In this document: piece after piece, positions 23,762 to 32,211 of the stretch
Position numbering within the stretch: position 1 is the first letter of the stretch
How the letters are laid out: the number at the start of each line of letters is the position of its first letter
NCBI GenBank assembly: GCA_017886205.1
Contig: JAFNEO010000036.1
Location: 284 to 64,283, forward strand
From: Candidatus Aminicenantota bacterium
GTDB lineage: Bacteria; Acidobacteriota; Aminicenantia; Aminicenantales; UBA8522
DNA length: 64,000 bases
Direction: 5' to 3'
Notes under the pieces: generated by a model
The model's database searches: none
Seen by the model: only the letters and a program-made list of their open reading frames with translations
What the model was told of the DNA's origin: nothing
Made by a program: the position numbers and the translations under genes

Positions 23762-26692
23762 TTAGCGGCCAGCCGAGAGATAGTCTCCGTTTAGTACGAA
23801 TGCCGCCCAATAAAACGGGTGCGAATACCGGGACTTCAGCACGTTCAGCTTGGCAAGACGCAGCGATCTGGCTTTGTTATTGCCCGCCGCCAGATAGCGA
23901 TAGAATTTAGGCATGATCTCCGAGGTGGACTTGTCATTAATCTTCCAGAGAGACGAGATCGTCGAACGGGCCCCCGCGTAGAAAAAGGTGCGGGGTAAAC
24001 CGAGGACCCATTCGGCGTTCTCTAACCGTCCCTTCCCTGTCTGACAGGCAGAGAGCACAACCAGATCGGCGTCCAGCCGCAGGTTGGAGATCTCCCGTGC
24101 CTGAAGAAAACCGTCCTCTTCTGAATCATCGTCCAGAGTCAAGACCAGGGCCGAGCGCATCGGCGTTTTTTCGTCCAAAAATCCATGGCAGGCAAAATGG
24201 ATGATCCGATATTCTTCCAAAGCCCTACTTTTTATGCCCTCTTCCTTGGCCTGGGATTTCAAGAGCACCTCGACTTCATCATCGGGAAAACAGCGAGCAA
24301 CGCGGTCAACTTCTCTTTCGCTATAAGGAAGCGAGGAAAGTTCGAAACCGTCGTTCAGGTAGATATCTCGAAGGGCATCTTCATGTCTATCCCTGCCTTT
24401 GGGCATCTTGCTGTTCCTGGAGAGATAGACGGGATCACCCACAGCCAATAGCGTCTTCTTATGTTGTCCCAGCCGCTCCTTCTCCATCAGATACACCAGA
24501 GAAGATGCCGAGGGCGCGTAGGATATATCATAAAGTTCTATGAGATACCTGAGCTCAGCAGTTTTCGTATCATCCCGCACCAGCGCTTCAAACGGCAGAT
24601 AATGAAGAATCCCGTCCGGGATGATGATCAGATGGTCAATAGACTGAGAGAGAGTGTCTTCAAACGGATAGATAAGGTCCTTGTAGATCCGCCGTCCGGC
24701 AGGGACTCCCCGAAAACTCGTTTGCGGCGGCGTGGAAAGTAGCATCAAATAGGCCCTGAGGGAATTTTCGATCTCCGCTCGAGAGGGAAGGGCCCTCAGG
24801 ATAAGGCCATCGCGGGTCAGGAGAATGCCCAAAGACCTCTTTTCGCCCAGGTAGTATTCAAGAATGGCCGACCTTTTGTCGAGATGCTGTTTTTGTATCC
24901 TATGGGCGGATATCGCCTGGGGAAATGCGAGCTGGGAATATTCAGTCGTCTCTGTTTTTATCCGGTTGAGGAGGCTGGTGTATACATCTTCTTCCAGTTC
25001 CAGTTTGGCCAGCAAATTTTTCCTTCGCGCCTCTCCGAGATCAGGACGGATGAGCTCAGAGATGGTAAAGGAGATTTTCTTTGAAAGAGACGCCTCTTCG
25101 TTTCTATATTCATTATCTGCTGGGTCCTGAGCCGATCTCCCTGCCTGGCCCAATTCTTCGAGGAATGACCTGGCTTTAGCTCTTTCCACGATCGCGAATA
25201 TCTGCCCGTCATAGCTGGATGTTTTTTCTTTTTCTTTCCGGTCGTATAAAAGGCTAAGAAGGGCTTCATAAGCTTTCATCTTATCGCGAATAAAGCCAAC
25301 CTTATAATCATCCAATGCCACCCGGCTTCGCATGACTTCGATGACATCGATTGCCTTTCTATAACTGACTATCGCGAATTCGTCTTTCCCTTCTTTTTCA
25401 AGACATTGCCCAAAGCCAAAATAGATTTCCCAAAGCACGTCGTCTCTTCCCGTCTTGAGGACGAGCTCAAGCCCCTTCCCAAAACAGCCTTCTGCTTCTT
25501 GATATTCTCCCCTCTCGAGTAAAACAAATCCCATATTACTGCAGACATTACAGGCCTCAGAGAAATATTCAATTAACTCAGCTTTTTTAATAGCTAATCG
25601 AAAATATTTCAAAGCCTGAGTATGGTTGCCGATTGTAGCATAAAGTAATCCAATATTATTCATTGCAGCGATTTCAGATTTCTGATTTTTTGTTTTCTTT
25701 GCCATTTCTAAAGACTTCAAATTGTAGTCTAAGGACAGATAGAAATCATTTTGGCTTCTAGAATAAATCCCTTTTCGTCTATAAGTAGCCGCTAGACTGC
25801 TCAATTCGACTGAAATTCCTTCTTCATCATTAAGCGAGTAGTCAATTTCAAGTGCATGTTTTGTATATGCCAGTGCTTTTTCATAATCGCCCAAATCTCT
25901 GTAAATGGCACCAATATTATTTAGAAACGCAGATAAATCGACGTCTTTTTCGACATTATCCGCTATTAAGCATAAGGCTTCACTATAATAACTTAGAGCC
26001 TTCGAATAGCTGCTTTTTTCGTAATAATATATGCCGATATTATTGAGGCATCTGGCTTGTTCCCTCCTATGATTCAAATTTATTGCTATCGCTAGGGCTT
26101 TATTATTCAAAGACGAAAATTCTGCATACTTTTTCGTCTGATGATAATTCAGACTCATCTGTCGAAGGCATTTTAGCTCATGCTCCGGACTCTTTATTTT
26201 TCTCGCTAGATCAATGGCCGTATTGAATTGGGCAATGGACAGCTGATGCAAACCTGCTGAGCACGCCTCTTTCCCTCGGACATAGGCCTCAAAGATCTTA
26301 AGATAGGTGGCGCATTGCGCTTCCCGATCTTTTAGACCGAGTTTCTGGCTCAAGGACAGCGCCTGGCGGTAGATCTCATTCGAGTCTTTGACCTGCCCAA
26401 TATCCCACATCAGGATTCCCAGATTCATGAGGCATTCGATCTGAGCACTGGCATCGTCACAGACCCGGGCAAGGCGTAAGGCATCATTGAACACCGTAAT
26501 AGCCTGATGGAATTCGCCCTGTTGCCTTAGAATACTTCCCTGGTTGGTTTTGTTCTTGAGGGCAGAATCAGACTGCGATCTCCCGGTCGCCATTAAGCCG
26601 CAAACATCTAGAATACAAAGAATAAAAAATAGGGCCACAGCACACCGGATCTTGCGGTTGAACGTCACCTTGGCCGTCCCATGGAAGTGCAA
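23762..26692 (-). CDS. TPR-CHAT protein 2, exported caspase-like protease
   Basis: This 976-residue paralogue of the protein at 17874-20918 has an N-terminal signal or anchor (CAVALFFILCILDVCGL), about ten TPR repeats, a linker helix region and a C-terminal CHAT domain with H836 in HFACHGF and C883 in LSACQTG. Unlike the first copy it has no C-terminal membrane helix and ends soon after the CHAT fold, so it may be free or anchored only at the N-terminus. The TPR part is noticeably more AT-rich than its surroundings. The start is uncertain: TTG at 26692 has AAGGAG at long spacing, while GTG at 26668 fits the promoter at 26696-26724 better. Confidence 0.88.
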   Translation of the reverse strand: MHFHGTAKVTFNRKIRCAVALFFILCILDVCGLMATGRSQSDSALKNKTNQGSILRQQGEFHQAITVFNDALRLARVCDDASAQIECLMNLGILMWDIGQVKDSNEIYRQALSLSQKLGLKDREAQCATYLKIFEAYVRGKEACSAGLHQLSIAQFNTAIDLARKIKSPEHELKCLRQMSLNYHQTKKYAEFSSLNNKALAIAINLNHRREQARCLNNIGIYYYEKSSYSKALSYYSEALCLIADNVEKDVDLSAFLNNIGAIYRDLGDYEKALAYTKHALEIDYSLNDEEGISVELSSLAATYRRKGIYSRSQNDFYLSLDYNLKSLEMAKKTKNQKSEIAAMNNIGLLYATIGNHTQALKYFRLAIKKAELIEYFSEACNVCSNMGFVLLERGEYQEAEGCFGKGLELVLKTGRDDVLWEIYFGFGQCLEKEGKDEFAIVSYRKAIDVIEVMRSRVALDDYKVGFIRDKMKAYEALLSLLYDRKEKEKTSSYDGQIFAIVERAKARSFLEELGQAGRSAQDPADNEYRNEEASLSKKISFTISELIRPDLGEARRKNLLAKLELEEDVYTSLLNRIKTETTEYSQLAFPQAISAHRIQKQHLDKRSAILEYYLGEKRSLGILLTRDGLILRALPSRAEIENSLRAYLMLLSTPPQTSFRGVPAGRRIYKDLIYPFEDTLSQSIDHLIIIPDGILHYLPFEALVRDDTKTAELRYLIELYDISYAPSASSLVYLMEKERLGQHKKTLLAVGDPVYLSRNSKMPKGRDRHEDALRDIYLNDGFELSSLPYSEREVDRVARCFPDDEVEVLLKSQAKEEGIKSRALEEYRIIHFACHGFLDEKTPMRSALVLTLDDDSEEDGFLQAREISNLRLDADLVVLSACQTGKGRLENAEWVLGLPRTFFYAGARSTISSLWKINDKSTSEIMPKFYRYLAAGNNKARSLRLAKLNVLKSRYSHPFYWAAFVLNGDYLSAGR

Positions 26693-26695
26693 AGG

Positions 26696-26724
26696 AATAT
26701 AATCTCCTTAATTCGCAAAGTCAA
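26696..26724 (-). promoter_or_regulatory. Possible promoter of TPR-CHAT gene 2
   Basis: On the minus strand TTGACT (26719-26724) and TATATT (26696-26701) are 17 bases apart. If used, transcription starts at or just inside the TTG at 26692 and favours the GTG start at 26668. Confidence 0.5.
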
Positions 26725-26856
26725 CGACTTCGCTTTCTCTCCTAGATCAGCCTGACAAGAGAAGAAGACGCCTGTCTGCATGGTCATTTTCTCACTCGCC
26801 GGAAATATTTCTCCGCTTTCTGATAGAATATAGGAATCCTTCCCATGGAGGTTTCG

Positions 26857-27600
26857 ATGAAAAAGACATCATCGCTCGACATCCTGGCAGGAATCTGCCT
26901 CTCCCTGGCCTCAAGCATGCTCCTCCTGAGCCTGCCCGCCTTCTCACAAGAGCCGGAAGTCAAGCCCGCTCTGCTCGAAGAGCCCATGGCGGACTTCACC
27001 CTCCTCACTTTTCAGGGAGGAAGCGTGACCCTCTCTTCACTCAAGGGAAAGAACGTCCTGATCGTCTTCCCGCGGGGCTTCGCCGCCGAGGGCCGCTGGT
27101 GCACGATCTGCAACTACAAGTACGCCGACCTGATTGACGTGGAAAAGACCGAGCAGCTAAGGAAGAAATTCGACCTCGAGATCCTGTATGTCTTCCCCTA
27201 CGGAAAGGAAACCGTCCAACAGTGGCTGGACGCCCTGCCGGAGCAATTGGACAAGATCAAGACCTGGAAGAACCCGCCCGAGCCCGACAAGATAGACGAA
27301 AAAGGCAAAGCCCGGATGGAGATGGCCCAGAAGGGGTTCCCCAAGGACCTGAGCGCCGAGAAAGGGAATGTCCCTGCCCCCTTCCCCATCCTCATCGACG
27401 AGGATAAGAAGGTGACCAAAGGGCTGGGCCTCTTCACGACAGATTGGAACGGGAGCAAGGTCGAGCAGCTCATCCCCAGCGTTTTCGTCGTCGACAAGCA
27501 GGGGATTCTCCGGTTCAAGTACATCGGCCAGAATACCTGGGACAGACCGAGCTGGGAATACATGAAGAAGGTCCTGGAGGCCACCACCGCCGCGAAATAG
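26857..27600 (+). CDS. Exported redoxin (AhpC/TSA-thioredoxin fold)
   Basis: About 247 residues from the ATG at 26857, which has GGAGG at good spacing; an in-frame ATG four codons earlier is less likely. A signal peptide is followed by a peroxiredoxin/thioredoxin-like fold: FTLLTFQGGSVTLSSLKGKNVLIVF, then W-C82-T-I-C85, a CxxC pair in the position of the peroxidatic cysteine region, and near the end PSVFVVDKQGILRFKYIG. It probably acts as an extracytoplasmic thiol reductase or peroxidase. A 60-residue insertion between strands carries many charged residues. The gene is free-standing. Confidence 0.85.
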   Translation: MKKTSSLDILAGICLSLASSMLLLSLPAFSQEPEVKPALLEEPMADFTLLTFQGGSVTLSSLKGKNVLIVFPRGFAAEGRWCTICNYKYADLIDVEKTEQLRKKFDLEILYVFPYGKETVQQWLDALPEQLDKIKTWKNPPEPDKIDEKGKARMEMAQKGFPKDLSAEKGNVPAPFPILIDEDKKVTKGLGLFTTDWNGSKVEQLIPSVFVVDKQGILRFKYIGQNTWDRPSWEYMKKVLEATTAAK

Positions 27601-27629
27601 CGCCTTAGCCGCGGCCCTAAGGGTCCGCC

Positions 27630-28130
27630 TCACTTGGCCGAGGTCAAAGCCGCATAGGTATAATCTCTGAAGCGCTCGACGATATCGTTGAGCAGTTCCT
27701 CTTTGCCGATCTTCATCACCCTGTCCGGCGGGACCTTCTCCATGAAAGCCTCTTCGGACTCCTCGAGCGGCGCCTTGGGTAACTTCCGCCCCCTGATTTG
27801 AAGGCGCAGCCTCATCTGCAAGGAATTCTTCGGCAGGGAGATGATGTAGTGAAACCTGTCCACCCCTGAGCCCGGAAAATCAAACTCGATCCCGATGGAC
27901 TTCCCCTTTTGGGTCCACAACTTGCACTTGATCTTGTATTCCTTCATCTCTTCGGCCAGGGCTTCGAAGGCCGGCTCGACGATGAATTCGCAGAATTGCA
28001 CGAAGTTCACCCGGGTCTCCACCTTGCAGCGTTCCAGGACATCGATGCTCTCGAAGAAAATCCGCAGGCTGCCTTTCCAGTCGTCGGCTGTCATTTTTTT
28101 CCACTCCGTGGAGTTTTTTGATGATAGCAC
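27630..28130 (-). CDS. Conserved-looking cytoplasmic protein, unknown function
   Basis: This is a protein of up to 166 residues, or 154 if it starts at the ATG at 28094, which has GGAG ten bases upstream. There is no signal peptide or membrane segment. The sequence is a balanced mix of helix and strand (FVQFCEFIVEPAFEALAEEMKEY, then a strand-rich part around FHYIISLPKNSLQMRLRLQIRG) with an acidic C-terminal helix. I do not recognise a family. It is followed on the same strand by nothing coding and preceded by a 159-base gap after the GT9 gene. Confidence 0.6.
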   Translation of the reverse strand: MLSSKNSTEWKKMTADDWKGSLRIFFESIDVLERCKVETRVNFVQFCEFIVEPAFEALAEEMKEYKIKCKLWTQKGKSIGIEFDFPGSGVDRFHYIISLPKNSLQMRLRLQIRGRKLPKAPLEESEEAFMEKVPPDRVMKIGKEELLNDIVERFRDYTYAALTSAK

Positions 28131-28289
28131 ACTCAGAGAAAATTGGAAACGGATTACTTTTCCTCAACCTGAAAAATATCCTCACCCCCCCTATCTCGCG
28201 TCCTTGTAGCGAGATATAGAAGTCCTTTAACAGGACTGTGAATATCCCCGTGAATCCCTTGTGACTATCTTCTCTAACTTGCTGAAACG

Positions 28290-29222
28290 CTAGCAATTCT
28301 GGCTATCTGCACTGAAATTGGGCAGCCGGGAGGCGACTGTTTTCCAGACGGACTCCAGGCCGATCTCGCCGAGCGAAGCGGCGATGTGCAGATGAACGCG
28401 GCCGAGCGGCCTCCAGGCGGACGCGAACTCCCGCCTGAAGAGGGCTACGACCTCGGCACCGCAGGCAGCCGCTAGATGGGTGACTCCGGAGTCGTTGCCG
28501 AGGTAGAGCCCGGCTTCGCTCAAGAGAGAGGCGAGCGTTGTCAGGCGGGGTCGCCTGACCCAGGTCCAGTTGTGAGGGAGGACAGTTTTCTCGATCTCGG
28601 CCTCCATCCTCTCTTCCGCCTCGCCGGTCACCAGCGCGCCCGCGACACCGCGCTCTTCGAGCCGGCCGATGACCTGCAGAAAATTCTCCAACGGCCAGCG
28701 CTTGCTCTCGCTTCCGCTTCCGGGATGGACGACGGCCCCGCGCTTTTTCTTAATCCCGCCGACGATGCCCTCCGAACCGTCGGCCATCTGCAGCCGGCCG
28801 GTCGGAAGCCGGGCCCATTCGTCGATGGAGAGAGCCCCGCTCTCGCCGATCGCTTCCGCCGTCTTCCGGAAGAAAAACCGGCTCAACGGCTCCGATTCCC
28901 GGGGGCCGGCATGGATGAAGCGGAATAAGGAATTTTCTTTTTGGCCGTGGGTCCAGCCCATGATCATATCGAATGGCCCCAGCCGGCCGGAGAGCTCCGT
29001 CTCTGCCGCCGGCGCCTCGGAAAACAGAGGCAGAAGCCTAGGACTGTCTTCCGGTATGATTTCATCGACGACTCCCGTCTCCCGGAGGTGAGCGCCGTAT
29101 TCCCCCCGGCAGGTCAGGGTCAGGCGGGCATCCGGATATTTCCCGCGGATGAGGCGGATGGAAGGCAGCGCGACCAGGAGGTCGCCGAGCCCCCCGAACC
29201 GGACGAGAAGCGCCTTCTTCAT
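28290..29222 (-). CDS. Family 9 glycosyltransferase (heptosyltransferase-like)
   Basis: This 310-residue GT-B enzyme has the family 9 signatures: N-terminal VRFGGLGDLLVALPSI, HPGSGSESKRWPLENF in the donor-binding half, and the closing GNDSGVTHLAAACG. Relatives transfer ADP-heptose to lipopolysaccharide inner core. This supports a cell envelope with LPS-like glycans, although the exact acceptor and donor are inferred. It has its own promoter at 29362-29389 with a leader of about 130 bases. Confidence 0.88.
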   Translation of the reverse strand: MKKALLVRFGGLGDLLVALPSIRLIRGKYPDARLTLTCRGEYGAHLRETGVVDEIIPEDSPRLLPLFSEAPAAETELSGRLGPFDMIMGWTHGQKENSLFRFIHAGPRESEPLSRFFFRKTAEAIGESGALSIDEWARLPTGRLQMADGSEGIVGGIKKKRGAVVHPGSGSESKRWPLENFLQVIGRLEERGVAGALVTGEAEERMEAEIEKTVLPHNWTWVRRPRLTTLASLLSEAGLYLGNDSGVTHLAAACGAEVVALFRREFASAWRPLGRVHLHIAASLGEIGLESVWKTVASRLPNFSADSQNC

Positions 29223-29361
29223 CCTTTCCTCTATACGGCCATCAATACGGCGGAGTCAAGGCCGCGCACAGGAATCTGCCGGCTGTTTTCAGCAGAAAAG
29301 GGAAAATGTTTATTTAGGTGGGCAGAAGTTTTCTCCAGCCGGCTAAAGAAAACTTGAATTT

Positions 29362-29389
29362 ATTATAGCAGAAAAAAAAGTGAAATCAA
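29362..29389 (-). promoter_or_regulatory. Promoter of the GT9 gene
   Basis: On the minus strand TTGATT (29384-29389) and TATAAT (29362-29367) are 16 bases apart, in the gap between the flavodiiron gene and the GT9 gene. Confidence 0.65.
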
Positions 29390-29402
29390 ATTTTTCCCGC
29401 GC

Positions 29403-30611
29403 TCAGCCGCCCGACTTGATCCGCTCGGCGAACCGCCGTCCAAACTCCTGCCCTTTGACCAAGTCTTCCCGCTTCGGGCTGCCGATGAACTCAAAGGTCT
29501 CGCCGAGCTCCCACTTGGCCGGTTCAATGATCCGCTTGACCTCTTTGAGCGCCCCGCCGCTCCAGCCGTAGCTCCCGAAGTAGGCGGCCTTCCGGCTCAG
29601 GACTCTTTTGCTTACGGCCATGGTCAGGACTTCGGCCATCGGGGGGAAGAGCTTGACCTCGTAGGTGGGCGCGCCGATCATGACGCCCGCCCTTGTCCAG
29701 AGAGGGGGCAGGATGTAGCTCACGTGAGTCCTGCCCACGTCAAACACCTCGAAGGGTACACCCGCTTGGGAAATCCCCACGGCCACGGCGTTCATCATCC
29801 GCTCCGTGTTCCCGTACATGGACCCGTAGATGAGCGTCACGCCGGGCTCCGTCTTCCCGGAGGCGCACTCGGCCCAGCGGCGGTAGAGGTCGACGATGCG
29901 CTGGGGGCTGCGGCGCCAGACCAAACCATGGGAAGGAGCGACGATGTCCACGGGCAGGTTGGCTATTTTAGCGATGGCATCCAGGACGCGGGCGCTGTAG
30001 TTGGCGACGATATTGGCGTAATAGCGCAGCGCTTCTTTTTCATAAAAATCAGGCTGCGTACACTCGTCATCGAAAATCGTCCCCCGGAGCGCCCCGTAGC
30101 CGCCGAAGGCGTCGCAGGAGAACAGGATCTTCTGGCTCTCCTCGTAGGTCATGATTGTCTCCGGCCAGTGAACAAAGGGCGTGGACAGGAACTTCAGCGT
30201 GGCGCCACCCAAGGAGAGCGTTTCGCCGTCGGCGACGACGTGGACGCCGTCCTCAATGCCGGAAAAGCCGCGCAGCATCTCCTTGGTCTTAGCGGACCCG
30301 AGGATGACGGCCTGGGGCGCCAGCTTCCGGAAGAGCCGGAGGAGCCCGGTGTGGTCGGGCTCCATGTGGTTGATGACGACGAAGTCGATCTTGGCAACAT
30401 CCGTGAGCTCCTCGATCTGCGACAGGTACTCTTCGGCCTTGATGGATTTGGTTAGGTCAATGAGCGCCGTCTTCTCTCCTTTGACCAGGTAGGAATTATA
30501 GGTGACGCCCTCTTGGGTGATCGGCCAAAGGCCTTCGAAGAGGTCCGTCGTCCGGTCGTTGACGCCGACCCAGAAGATCCCGGGCTTGAGCTCGCGTGCG
30601 GGCATGATCAT
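29403..30611 (-). CDS. Flavodiiron protein (oxygen or nitric oxide reductase)
   Basis: This 402-residue protein has an N-terminal metallo-beta-lactamase-like diiron domain with H82-x-E84-x-D86-H87 (HMEPDHTG), further ligand regions around STPFVHWPETI and CDAFGGYG, and SHG near the end of the domain. A flavodoxin domain (about 255-400) begins VTLIYGSMYGNTERM and binds FMN. Class A flavodiiron proteins reduce oxygen to water or NO to N2O and are typical of anaerobes facing air exposure. GGAGGTGA precedes the ATG. An extended -10 box sits inside the end of the upstream glycerate kinase gene. Confidence 0.94.
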   Translation of the reverse strand: MIMPARELKPGIFWVGVNDRTTDLFEGLWPITQEGVTYNSYLVKGEKTALIDLTKSIKAEEYLSQIEELTDVAKIDFVVINHMEPDHTGLLRLFRKLAPQAVILGSAKTKEMLRGFSGIEDGVHVVADGETLSLGGATLKFLSTPFVHWPETIMTYEESQKILFSCDAFGGYGALRGTIFDDECTQPDFYEKEALRYYANIVANYSARVLDAIAKIANLPVDIVAPSHGLVWRRSPQRIVDLYRRWAECASGKTEPGVTLIYGSMYGNTERMMNAVAVGISQAGVPFEVFDVGRTHVSYILPPLWTRAGVMIGAPTYEVKLFPPMAEVLTMAVSKRVLSRKAAYFGSYGWSGGALKEVKRIIEPAKWELGETFEFIGSPKREDLVKGQEFGRRFAERIKSGG

Positions 30612-30648
30612 TCACCTCCAGGGGGATCAAGAGAGGGTTTAGGCCGAT

Positions 30649-30657
30649 ATTATAGCA
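30649..30657 (-). promoter_or_regulatory. Extended -10 box ahead of the flavodiiron gene
   Basis: On the minus strand TGCTATAAT, an extended -10 element, lies about 38 bases before the flavodiiron start codon. No clear -35 box is present. The flavodiiron gene could also be read from the glycerate kinase promoter. Confidence 0.45.
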
Positions 30658-30663
30658 TGAACT

Positions 30664-32046
30664 TCAGTCGGCGGCCTGGCCGAGAAGGATGAGCCGCAGG
30701 TCCATGACGTTGGTCCGGGTCGGGCCGGTGATGATCAGACCGCCCGCTTTCCTGAAAAAACTGTAGGAATCGTTTCTCTCCAGGTATTCCTCGGCCGATA
30801 GGCCGCGCTTCGCCGCCCGGAGGGCTGTGGCCGCATTGGCCCAGGCGCCGGCAGCGTCGGTCGGCCCGTCCCGGCCGTCCGTCCCCAGGCTGGCGACGAG
30901 GAAGTTCCAGGCGTGCGGAACCGCCTTGGTCGAACTGAAAGGCGGTCTCTTCATGAACTCAAGGAGGGCCGCTAGGGCAAATTCTGTATTCCGGCCTCCC
31001 CTCCCCTTTCCCTTGACCGTCACCGTCAACTCGCCGCCCGCCAGGAGGCAGAGCGGCGCTCTTCTATTTTTTCCCGAGCGCACGATCTCGTCCGCGGCCG
31101 AGGCATATTTCCTGGCCGCCTCACGGGCTTCTCCGGAATCGCCCGCGCAGAGGATGACCGGCTGAAAACCCAGCGCCTTAGCCCGGGCAGCCGCAGCCAT
31201 CAAAGCCGTCCCGTTATCGCCGATTACGAAGGTTGTGACTTTCCGGAAAATGGGGTCGCCTTCTTTTAGTGTTTCAGGGATTCGGCCGGAGAGCCCCGCC
31301 TCAATCACCGTCCAAACAGAGGCGGGCGCCTTGGTCCATAGACCGTACTTTTTCAGGACGCGGCGCGCGTCCGCGAAGGTCGTGGAGTCCCAGTGAGTCG
31401 GCCCGGAGGCGATGCTCTCCAGGTCGTTCCCGAGGACATCAGAGATGACAAGGTTGACGACGGAAGCCGGATAGGCGGCCGCAGCCAGCCGGCCTCCCTT
31501 GACCTCAGAAAGATGCTTCCGGGCGGTGTTCAGCTCGACAATGTCGGCCCCTGCGCGGAGAAGCGCGTCTGTCACCCATCTTTTGGAGGCCAGGGTCGCC
31601 GGCCGGCGGGGCAGGCAGACCTGAGCGGACGCTCCGCCTGAGATGAGCACGAACACGAGGTCGTTTGGACCTGCTTTTTGAGCCAGAGAAACAATCCTTC
31701 TCGCCGCCCGGACGCTTCTCTCGTCCGGCAGAGGATGGGCCGCCGGAAGGCAGATGATTTTTTCCGATGAAATTCTCTGCCCGGGACGGCAAACGGCTAT
31801 TCCCTCAGACAACCGGCTGCCCAAGATCCTCGCCAGGCTCTCCGCCATGAACGGCGCGGCCTTGCCGATGGCGACGAGAAAGACGCGTTCATATGAGTCC
31901 AGGTCGAACACTCTGCCCTGGATGCTGAGCTTCGCGCCTTGGCGGCGGACGCCCTCGCGGATGAGCCGGTCTGCGGCTACTTCTCTCAGCGCCGTCCCGA
32001 AAATTTTTCGGGCCTCAACTGGAAGATCATGTTGCCCGTGCCTCAT
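30664..32046 (-). CDS. Glycerate 2-kinase, MOFRL/GckA type
   Basis: About 460 residues from the ATG at 32046, which has AGGA nine bases upstream; a longer frame begins at 32112. The N-terminal half matches the glycerate kinase fold (FLVAIGKAAPFMAES, then AAHPLPDERS, FVLISGGASAQ and NTARKHLSEVKGGRLA). The C-terminal MOFRL domain includes LLAGGELTVTVKGKGRGGRNTEFALAALL and ASLGTDGRDGPTDAAGA. The enzyme phosphorylates D-glycerate, feeding it into glycolysis. It lies upstream of the flavodiiron gene on the same strand and divergent from cassette A. Confidence 0.9.
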   Translation of the reverse strand: MRHGQHDLPVEARKIFGTALREVAADRLIREGVRRQGAKLSIQGRVFDLDSYERVFLVAIGKAAPFMAESLARILGSRLSEGIAVCRPGQRISSEKIICLPAAHPLPDERSVRAARRIVSLAQKAGPNDLVFVLISGGASAQVCLPRRPATLASKRWVTDALLRAGADIVELNTARKHLSEVKGGRLAAAAYPASVVNLVISDVLGNDLESIASGPTHWDSTTFADARRVLKKYGLWTKAPASVWTVIEAGLSGRIPETLKEGDPIFRKVTTFVIGDNGTALMAAAARAKALGFQPVILCAGDSGEAREAARKYASAADEIVRSGKNRRAPLCLLAGGELTVTVKGKGRGGRNTEFALAALLEFMKRPPFSSTKAVPHAWNFLVASLGTDGRDGPTDAAGAWANAATALRAAKRGLSAEEYLERNDSYSFFRKAGGLIITGPTRTNVMDLRLILLGQAAD

Positions 32047-32138
32047 TTTCATCATTCCTAATATACTCGATTCCCTTCTTGGCTTCACGCAATCTTCACC
32101 TTTCCTTGACACCGCCTCTCGGCCGGCGATATGCTGGG

Positions 32139-32171
32139 CTTAACCGAATCTTGACCGAATCTTGACCCGCC
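32139..32171 (+). promoter_or_regulatory. Cassette A operator upstream of the kinase: three 11-base repeats
   Basis: CTTAACCGAAT, CTTGACCGAAT and CTTGACCCGCC begin at 32139, 32150 and 32161, exactly 11 bases apart, as in PhoB-type boxes. A related CTTGAC lies at 32105. A possible -10 is TATCCT at 32181. The same CTTGACCGAA and CTTGACCCG words recur upstream of this cassette's PD40 gene. Confidence 0.7.
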
Positions 32172-32211
32172 GAGGAGTGCTATCCTCCGCGGTGAGGTGT
32201 TAATCTAAACG

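Noticed and set aside
17874-26692. Type III-E CRISPR (Craspase) locus
   Set aside because: TPR-CHAT proteins and an ECF sigma factor are present, but there are no Cas proteins and no repeat-spacer array anywhere in the window. The proteins also carry export signals, unlike the cytoplasmic Craspase protease.
17874-26692. CHAT-gasdermin defence pair
   Set aside because: No small gasdermin-like pore protein is encoded next to either CHAT gene.
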